Origin: Mycogone perniciosa
Taxonomy: Eukaryota > Ascomycota > Sordariomycetes > Hypocreales > Hypocreaceae
Direction of reading: 5' to 3'
Assembly: GCA_025331125.1 (NCBI GenBank)
Contig: JAOALB010000008.1
Coordinates: 310,001-374,000 of the forward strand
DNA length: 64,000 bases
Shown: positions 57,401 to 64,000 of the stretch, one piece after another
How positions within the stretch are numbered: position 1 is the first letter of the stretch
How the letters are laid out: the number at the start of each line of letters is the position of its first letter
Notes under the pieces: generated by a model
The model's input: the letters and a program-made list of their open reading frames with translations, nothing else
The model's database searches: none
Told to the model about the DNA's origin: nothing
Translations under genes and position numbers: made by a program

Positions 57401-57425
57401 AAGCATCTTATCATCTCCATCGTAG
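54416..57425 (+). CDS. MSH5: Meiotic MutS homologue MSH5, interrupted by one in-frame UAG
   Basis: Five exons: 54416-54866, 54923-55173, 55224-55829, 55881-56310 and 56362-57425, 934 codons. Everything is intact except TAG at 55734-55736 (codon 405). Coding sequence resumes at once after it (ATLGRFAAQALRLREVAKTL). The MutS ATPase lies near the end: Walker A TGPNHSGKSIYIKQ, Walker B LVVVDEFGKGTN and RLLLATHFHEIF; the missing mismatch-recognition domain is usual for Msh5. Intron 3 has a GC donor (AAG|GCAAGT). Intron 1 uses a weak donor, GTCGTC. Role: with Msh4 forms a clamp that stabilises Holliday junctions for crossovers. Read literally, the protein stops at 404 residues and lacks the ATPase. 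Options: edited mRNA, recent nonsense mutation, or assembly error. See Part 2. Confidence 0.88.
55728..55744 (+). other. RNA hairpin presenting the MSH5 UAG in its loop
   Basis: GTGTA (55729-55733) pairs exactly with TACAC (55739-55743); a G-U pair (55728/55744) can extend it. The 5-nt loop is UAGGC, so the A of the stop codon is the second loop base with U before it. The structure is direct from sequence; function is inference. Confidence 0.6.
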
Positions 57426-58193
57426 AATTGCATGATTTGCCAAAAGGGCGGCCAGGCGACGTGGTATCACCCTACGAGTCGTCCAGGGGGAATGCCGATC
57501 TGTTCACATGACTGTGTTTCTTTTTTCCTTGGTGCATTAGCTTAAATTTATGGTTGACGATTCAGCACTTCAAATTTGTTGTCTAGCTGCGAAATAAATG
57601 GTTGGGCGTTGAGCTCGCCCCGTGAAAACTCAAGCCCCCCAGCACGATAAAGTTGGGAACGGGCCAATGATCCTGACCTTACCAAGGCCAAAGAGTCACC
57701 ACTGGTGATGAGAGTCAATTCTGTAAGCCCAGATAAGTAATGAGAATGTGAAAGCCATTGGAGTTTTCCACCTTAGATTAGCAATCCCAGATGCGCTCCT
57801 TTGCACCTCTTTTAGCGAAGTTGGCTGTGATGCTTGAGAGCCTAGTTGCACCTCTGCCACAGAGAAAGATCCTATTCCCTCTGGTCATTCAGAACGTCTA
57901 GTGAAAGAGTTTCTCGAAGACCAATGATGGAGGGGGATTTGATGGCCTATGGATTGACCACATAATGCACAATTTCTGAGGGGTCTGCCTCCAAGCCCAC
58001 ATGTTATTGCGCACCATTCTCGCCTCTTCGAGTGTATGAACATGCCTGGTTCTAGTTTAACCCATGCTATGTCGAATCTAAGGATCGTAAAGGTCATAAC
58101 AACTTTTCGTAATTGCAAAATAGCGTATGCAAATGATAACTGAGCTCTATGGATTGACGGCGTTGTTGAACTTTGGAATAGTACCAGGTGCAA
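57426..58193. other. Intergenic, convergent MSH5 and GPI-protein 3' ends
   Basis: 768 bp without a supported gene. The minus-strand frame 58193-57885 lacks family resemblance and probably lies in a 3' UTR. Confidence 0.5.
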
Positions 58194-58955
58194 TCAGGGA
58201 CTTTGGCCGATCATCAGCATGATCATAAAACAGGTGCCTGCGACCATGACTGTCAAAGATGGTGGCGGGGGGTTACTGGCGATCGCACCAGACTCCTTGC
58301 CAAACGATTCGCATTTGGTCGCTTCCAGACCAGAACAAGCTCTGGAGCTTAGACTTGAGCAGATGGGTGTCGCCTGGGCTCCCAAGTCCGTCCTGGTAGC
58401 TTCGACAGTGGTTCCCCCACCACCTGGCACGACTATTGTCACGGGATAGCCGTTGTCGCCGCCTAGGCCCGTCACGCAGGCCTCATAGTTTTTGGAACAC
58501 GCCCCGATGGCAGACGCGCAGGACGCACTGTTCTCAAATGTCGTCTGCGCATATGGGAAGGAGAAATAGGGGTTCGACACATACGACGTTGCGGCGGTCG
58601 GGGTGCTTCCAGGTGGATTTGCTGGTGCAGTGCCGGTGCAGATGGCCCTGTGTCCCAATTAGGTGTTAGTCAAAACAAACTTGTTCCAAAATGTTCGCTT
58701 CACTCACCCAGAAGGACAGCAGGCCGGATTGTTGTTTGAATCAAGAGCGCATGTCTGGCCGTTCTGGCAACATACGTCATTGAAGATGGCGCCAAGAGAA
58801 GCAGGACACTGGAATGTGTCGGCAGGACAGTTGGCCCTCTTGAGCAGCGCAGACGTTGCTGGGAAATAAGTTTTAGGCGCAAGTGAAGCAGACGACAAAG
58901 AAAGGCATGTCATGAGTAGAGTGAGATGCAGGAACCGGCAATACCGGTCGTACAT
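58194..58955 (-). CDS. Secreted Cys-rich GPI-anchored protein
   Basis: Two exons, 58955-58708 and 58647-58194, 233 residues, ATG at 58955. The intron is GTGAGT..CACAG. An N-terminal signal peptide (LHLTLLMTCLSLSSASLA) and a KR site (LLKRANCPA) are followed by a Cys-rich module: CPADTFQCPASLG, DVCCQNGQTCAL, PACCPSGAICTG. A less structured region of Ser/Thr/Ala follows, with six more Cys (SCASAIGACSKNYEAC, ICSSLSSRAC, KCESFG). The end is a hydrophobic tail (SLTVMVAGTCFMIMLMIG), as for GPI attachment. CFEM-like spacing is not seen. Likely a cell-wall or plasma-membrane surface protein; its specific function is unknown. Confidence 0.8.
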
Positions 58956-59780
58956 TGTGAACAGAATCACAACCCGTTGAATGATGCGCAGTAGTAGTAT
59001 GCAGATGGTAGCAGATATTATGGAGTTTAGGTAGTCTGTCGCGACCTACGGAGTACATACACAGGAGGTCGAGCTTCCAAGAAAAGGTCCGCGCTAACTG
59101 AATAAGGCCTCTTAGCAGTTTAAAGTACCTAGTAGTACATAAGCTTACGAGTAATACTACTACTTAGGTAGTACTAAGACAAGATAGTTATATACCTATA
59201 CCTACCAGGAAACTACTAAATAATAGTATGGAGTAGTAGGAGTAGTAATAATTGTATTTACTTGATACCTAATACTTCTATTATAGTACTAGTAAGAAAT
59301 TATCTTTATATTAGGTATATAGAGGTATTAATATCTATTCTGAATATATAAACTATATTGAACTATAATATGCGTAAGTAGGCAATTTTGATACCTGTAG
59401 GCTCTATCCTTATAGCCTACTATAAATGCCTAATAATAAAAACTAACACGACTCTTTTAGTGGTTAGTATAATAATACTATATGCCGCAAGGATCACAAA
59501 GGTTAGTTTTATACAAAACCTATATCTTAATTTTGTAATTGGAGAATAATGCAGATATATATTTCTATATAAGATCGTGATATGGGTCTTGTATAAAACT
59601 AACCTTTGTAATCCTTGCAGCATGTATATACTCTAGGTGCTACTACCGCTACACTGGGAATTACGCAGTAGGTAGTACATAAGCTTTTTACGGGGTACTG
59701 CGAAGTATGTAGGTACTTAGTACTGAGGTAACTACCTTCTGCCAGATTCTTGAACTCCACCTTTACTAACCTCCAAAGCT
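58956..59780. other. AT-rich intergenic region with fold-back repeat
   Basis: 825 bp, strongly AT-rich from 59100 on, rich in TAGTACTA motifs, and holding the inverted repeat 59482-59624. It could include the promoter of the GPI-protein gene at its left end. No ORF is supported. Confidence 0.6.
59482..59624. repeat. Fold-back inverted repeat, about 43-bp arms
   Basis: Arm 59482-59524 and the reverse complement of about 59582-59624 match over 43 positions with four differences, all transitions. The shared core is ACAAAGGTTAGTTTTATACA. The ~57-bp spacer is AT-rich. It could be a remnant of a MITE-like element or a hairpin RNA gene; no target-site duplication is clear. Confidence 0.7.
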
Positions 59781-60650
59781 CTAGCCGCGCACATGAGCCA
59801 AGATCTGCCTCAGTCGCCCAAGCGCCTTCGCATCAGGCGCATTTTCGCCGGAGACTTGTTGGGCTGCGAGTTGATCAACTTCTAGTTTGGCTTCAGCAAC
59901 TAGGGGCTCCAAGTCACCCCAAACTTGGCTGTTATAGGCCGCCAAGACGTCGCTCCATTGCCGAAGCCAGAGACTCTGTGCTGCAGCAGTGTCTGTAGTC
60001 CCAAGATGGAGTGCCGCTTCCCGTGAAGCCTCCGGATGGAGGATAAAATCGGGAGTGAAGTCGAGCAGCTTCTCCCAAGGAGGCTGGCTTTCTATTGGGC
60101 GAAATAGGGCCTCGCGTAGTCGTTCCGCCTCTGCTGGTTGGAGAAACTCATACTCTCCTTCTCGTTCCAGCGCATTAGTGGGATCATCAGGGAGGGAGAG
60201 AAGCTCGACAACCGCGGATCCGTCCAATGCTTCTTGCTCGGCGACCGAATTGCTGGGCACCTGCATATCAAATATCTCCCTGGATAGTAGATCATGAGAC
60301 CCAGTGATAAAAGTGTCGAAAGCTTCAGATGAATCATGAGTGTCTCCAGCCGTTCTCAGCGTTTGGGGCTGATGAATTATCTGTGATGAGGACTCTCCAG
60401 GCATGATTGACGATTGACCAATACCCCTCGAGCTGCCCATTGTCTTTGACGCTGGTACAAACCCCGGGATGGAATGTCTCGTAGTTAAAGCATTGGTTAC
60501 CAGTTTCCCGGATGCTTGGAGACGACCAACTATTGTCTCTTCCTTAGCCTTTCCCTTTCCCTTGTCCGGACCTGCTTTCTGATATTCGCTTGCCTCGATA
60601 GTCGGTTGAATTCCATCATTATGGCGGTGTGCATGATCTTGATCCTCCAT
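59781..60650 (-). CDS. Hypothetical protein, acidic with C-terminal helical region
   Basis: 289 residues, single exon, start at the ATG at 60650 (MEDQDHAHRH); the frame above begins with TTG. It opens with a Lys/Glu-rich stretch (PDKGKGKAKEETIVGRLQAS) that may be a nuclear signal. A disordered Ser/Thr region spans ~residues 60-140. From ~155 on it is helix-forming (EYEFLQPAEAERLREALFRP, ALGRLRQILAHVRG) with WLRQWSDVLAAYNSQVWGDL. I recognise no domain. Sustained coding character and length support a real gene. It diverges from CDC55. Confidence 0.7.
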   Translation of the reverse strand: MEDQDHAHRHNDGIQPTIEASEYQKAGPDKGKGKAKEETIVGRLQASGKLVTNALTTRHSIPGFVPASKTMGSSRGIGQSSIMPGESSSQIIHQPQTLRTAGDTHDSSEAFDTFITGSHDLLSREIFDMQVPSNSVAEQEALDGSAVVELLSLPDDPTNALEREGEYEFLQPAEAERLREALFRPIESQPPWEKLLDFTPDFILHPEASREAALHLGTTDTAAAQSLWLRQWSDVLAAYNSQVWGDLEPLVAEAKLEVDQLAAQQVSGENAPDAKALGRLRQILAHVRG

Positions 60651-61921
60651 CGGAAGTGCAAAGTTCAACGGTAAGCCCGGAAAAAGAACAATGGATTTGT
60701 GTGGATATAATGATGTTAATAACAATAAGGGTGAGCTAGTATTTGTGTAGGTGTAGGAAGGTTAAGTAAGGATGAATTTATACCTCGGTAGGTTCAACAC
60801 AGTATGTGAGCCTGTGATAGTGGTTGTATGTAGTACCTCTTGGTGCGCCTTACCTATTAAGACGCATGTATAATAGGCAGTACTACTACTATTACCTAGG
60901 GACTATAATAGACGCGTAGTAATACTGATAGCTATGCAAGGTGCTTAAGATATTAGTATTAGGTACCTAGGTATAAGTTTACAATTTGATATCTATAGTA
61001 TATACCTGTATACTTATACTCTGTACTTGATTTTAACCGTTAAGGTACCTTAGCTTATAGTTAATACCTTCAACTTTTGCAAGAAAGCCCAGTAAAAATG
61101 ATAACAAGGGCCTAGAAGCTCTTGCTGAGAAAACCCTTGCCTTTATTCTCGCAAAGCATTTAGTACTAAGGACAAAATCTTATTAGAAATCGGCTTAGCG
61201 TACTCCGTATAGAAAGCTTTAAAGGGGGGGTGCTTAATATTACCTTCCTAGGGTTAGTAGTTCTTCGTGTCCAGGTATATGCCGAGTCTGAGATCAGTGT
61301 TTATTGTATAAAATGCTACTCTATACTGATAAGCATGTTGTTGCTGTGTGGCTGGTGTTACCTAAGCATCCATTTGATGGTGCCAGACGAGCCCAAGGCC
61401 AGAGAATCAGTGACCGAAAACAGCCCCCCCACCCCACTTCTCAACCATGTACCAGATACTCCGTACTTCATAGGCGATCAAATGGTCCACCGCAGTCTAC
61501 AGAGGCAACGCACCAGCAGCATCATCACATCTCAACCCAAAGCTCACTTGCGGCTCTGGCCTGTTGCTCGACGTGCCCCCCCTCTACGCCCCCAGCTCCG
61601 GCAATCTACCAGTCCTCTTCATCCTGAACCGTGCAGCTGCGCGTGGGCATCTCTACGGAGTACCCGTAATCTCGAGCTGTGGGGGTTGCCCTCCAACCCG
61701 CCACTGCAACAAACAGCATCATTCACATCGCATCCGTTGACTGTTTGTCTACACGACCTGACGTCCACCTACCCTTCTGGCCCCTGGCATACTGAACATT
61801 GCGGTGGCCATCAGCATTCTCTCCAGACAACCTCCTCTGATTTGTCTTGACTCGCGCTCTGCCTCGTCGTCCCGACTACTGCGTGCATTGCCTCTAACCC
61901 CCGCTATCGCTGCCAACCAAG
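60651..61921. other. Divergent promoter region, hypothetical gene / CDC55
   Basis: 1.27 kb. About 60840-61210 is AT-rich with TACCTAGGTA-type palindromic motifs. The last ~500 bp before CDC55 are GC-richer and pyrimidine-rich, probably its leader. A 206-codon GTG-start frame there (61230-61850) is not supported. Confidence 0.5.
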
Positions 61922-63686
61922 ATGGTCGACAGCGAGGCGAACTCGCCGACATGGAAGTTTACCCAGTACGTACTCCAGCTCTAACTACCGTGGCTTCTGC
62001 TGAAGGAAAAATATGAAGGTGCTTCGGCGACAAGGGCGATGTTGAGGATATCACTGAAGGTTCGTTGCTGGAAACTTAACTCCTTGCTCGGCCTCTATCC
62101 TCCCACGCTAACCCTCGATGTTCCAGCCGATATTATCTCGACAGTTGAGTTTGATCATACTGGTAACTACCTTGCTACAGGTGACAAAGGAGGTCGAGTG
62201 GTTTTGTTCGAACGAAACGAGACGGTGCGTGTTTAGGCTTCATTCAGGCCACAGGTGATGGTGACTCCATGACAACTCATATGCTGATTGCTTGCAGAAA
62301 AAGTCTTGCGAATACAAATTCCACACTGAATTTCAATCTCACGAGCCCGAGTTCGATTACCTAAAGTCTCTCGAAATCGAGGAAAAAATCAACAAGATAA
62401 AGTGGTGCCGTCGACAGAACGCTTCCCATTACCTTTTGTCTACTAACGACAAAACCATCAAACTTTGGAAGGTATTCGAGAAGTCCCTCAAGGTTGTTGC
62501 TGAGAACAATCTCTCGCATGACATCACACCGGGAAATGCAGCTGGCGGAGGAGGAGCCCCTCGACCACTCTCGACAACTCAGCAGTTTAGAAATGCCACC
62601 GACCTCAAGCTGCCCCGTCTCACACATCACGATACTGTCGTCGCTGCTGTTCCCCGGCGAACCTATGCAAACGCTCATGCGTATCACATCAACAGCATCT
62701 CCGTCAACAGCGATGGTGAAACCTTTATTAGCAGTGACGATTTGCGCATCAACCTGTGGAACCTGAATATACAAGATCAAAGTTTCAACATCGTCGATAT
62801 CAAACCTGCGAACATGGAGGAATTGACCGAGGTCATTACTGCCGCCGAGTTCCATCCCATCAGTTGCAACTGGTTCATGTATGCCAGCTCAAAGGGCACT
62901 ATCAAGCTCGCTGACATGCGAGAAAGTGCACTGTGCGACCAACATGCTAAACGTTCGTGCTTCACGTACCCGTTGGCCATTTTGTCCGTATCGCTATGCT
63001 GACTAAATGACCAGTTTTCGAACAAGAGGAAGATCCGTCTTCAAGATCATTCTTCTCTGAAATTATCTCGTCCATATCGGATGTTCGTTTTTCTTACGAT
63101 GGGCGATACGTCTTATCTCGTGACTATCTCACTGTCAAGATCTGGGACATCAACATGGAGCGACAACCCATCAAGACGATACCCATTCATGAACATCTGC
63201 GGCCCCGGTTATGCGATACTTACGAGAACGACAGTATTTTTGACAAGTTCGAGGTCGTGTTCTCTGGTGATGCCAAGAATGTCATGACGGGAAGCTACAA
63301 TAACAACTTCATGATATATCCCTCTGATCCAGACAAGGAGGTAGAGGTGGTTCTTCAGGCGGATAAATCGGCCTTCAAAGCTAAGAAGGTTGGGGTACCG
63401 ACGCCTATCAACTCGTCAACCAGCCCGATTGCCACTAATGGCAACAAGAAAGGTGGCTCTCGAGCAGGCAGCCCTGCGGGTGGTGCCCAGGGCCAGAGGA
63501 TGCGGAAAGAGACGGATGCGGATCAGATTGACTTCAACAAGAAGATACTACACATGAGCTGGCATCCCTTCGAGGACAGCATTGCAATCGCCGCAACCAA
63601 TAATGTGAGTTTTTCACCTCTCCTCTTGTTAATGTATGGCAACAGCTAACCACGAGCTCAAGCTCTTTGTTTTTTCAGCACTGTAG
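61922..63686 (+). CDS. CDC55: Protein phosphatase 2A regulatory B (B55) subunit
   Basis: Six exons: 61922-61965, 62019-62059, 62127-62224, 62298-62952, 63015-63604 and 63663-63686, 483 residues, ATG at 61922. The three small 5' exons join to SPTWKFTQCFGDKGDVEDIT and ADIISTVEFDHTGNYLATGD, the standard B55 start. The last exon codes only LFVFSAL before the stop. WD-repeat segments cover the length (FHTEFQSHEPEFDYLKSLEI, NDKTIKLWKVFEKS, DLRINLWNLNI, DYLTVKIWDINMER). A ~50-residue low-complexity insert (NKKGGSRAGSPAGGAQGQRM) sits before the last blade, longer than in yeast. Role: targets PP2A in mitotic exit and morphogenesis. Confidence 0.95.
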
Positions 63687-64000
63687 ACAAGAGAAGGAGT
63701 CCGGGAGGGCAGAGGGACATCTGGCAGCACTTGTAGTGAGACTCCATCTTCGACAGCTGATTATGGTACTGGACGTGGTATCACTTGGGGTCTTACCGGT
63801 TTTCCTGGATCAGGCTAGAAGAATTCCCAAAGTGTAGCAAAACAAAAAGAGGGCATGGAGTGCAGCAGCCCGCCATTATTGGTTCAGGCCCAGGGCAACG
63901 CATTTAATTGTGCCTGGGCCCTAACTGAGTGTGCCTATGGAGCTGAGAGTAGTGGCCAATGAAGGGAGACAGAGGACAAAGACGATAGCATGGAGGTAGG
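63687..64000. other. CDC55 3' flank to window end
   Basis: 314 bp, presumed 3' UTR and beyond; no ORF or motif I can support. Confidence 0.5.

Noticed and set aside
57885..58193. 102-codon minus-strand frame after the GPI-protein gene
   Set aside because: Low similarity to anything, directly behind the stop of the GPI-protein gene, likely 3' UTR.
61230..61850. 206-codon plus-strand frame upstream of CDC55
   Set aside because: Starts with GTG, changes from hydrophobic to Pro/Ser/His-rich with no domain, and lies in the presumed CDC55 promoter and leader.

Overview
The window looks like ordinary chromosomal DNA from a filamentous ascomycete, a Sordariomycete and most likely Hypocreales. The evidence is short introns (about 50-130 bp) with GT..AG ends and CTAAC/CTGAC-like branch sites, close gene spacing, and a set of genes typical of filamentous fungi (velvet protein VelB, SUN protein, DUF3602 protein, ING/PHD proteins, Cch1 channel, GTPBP1-like GTPase). 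I cannot name the genus. I see no transposase, tRNA, rRNA, CRISPR array or secondary-metabolite cluster. All exon maps were built by hand from splice signals and protein family knowledge; none was tested with transcripts.

Layout. 0-9 kb: the 3' part of spindle-checkpoint kinase BUB1, AP endonuclease APN1, diacylglycerol acyltransferase DGA1 and a C2H2 transcription factor. 9-13.2 kb: a long gene-poor stretch full of small TAC/GTA palindromes. 13-21 kb: SUN cell-wall protein, then class I histone deacetylase HOS2 and the NuA4-type ING protein YNG2 head to head, then protein-histidine methyltransferase HPM1. 21-33 kb: SDHAF3, DEAH helicase DHR2, t-SNARE SEC9, a GTPBP1-like GTPase, EMC6, uroporphyrinogen decarboxylase HEM12 and a GRGGxGN-repeat protein. 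34-46 kb: VelB and HIS1 head to head, a small Ser-rich protein, and the 2,103-residue calcium channel CCH1. 47-58 kb: an RSF1-like PHD protein, a MATA-HMG-box factor, EMC5 and the meiotic MutS homologue MSH5. 58-64 kb: a Cys-rich GPI-anchored protein, an unknown protein, and PP2A B subunit CDC55.

The genes do not form one pathway. Several chromatin and developmental regulators occur together (HOS2, YNG2, the PHD protein, VelB, the HMG-box factor), and two EMC subunits lie 23 kb apart. The most striking observation is in MSH5. The gene is intact over 933 sense codons except for one in-frame UAG at codon 405. That UAG sits in the 5-nt loop of a small perfect hairpin, in a meiosis-specific gene, where UGG (Trp) would restore the frame. 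This is the context described for sexual-stage A-to-I mRNA editing in Fusarium and Neurospora, so MSH5 may depend on editing. A fixed nonsense mutation is the main alternative.

Intergenic DNA carries a recurrent motif, TACTCCGTA/TACGGAGTA, often as perfect 18-20 bp palindromes. Near 59.5 kb there is also a fold-back repeat with about 43-bp arms that differ only by transitions.
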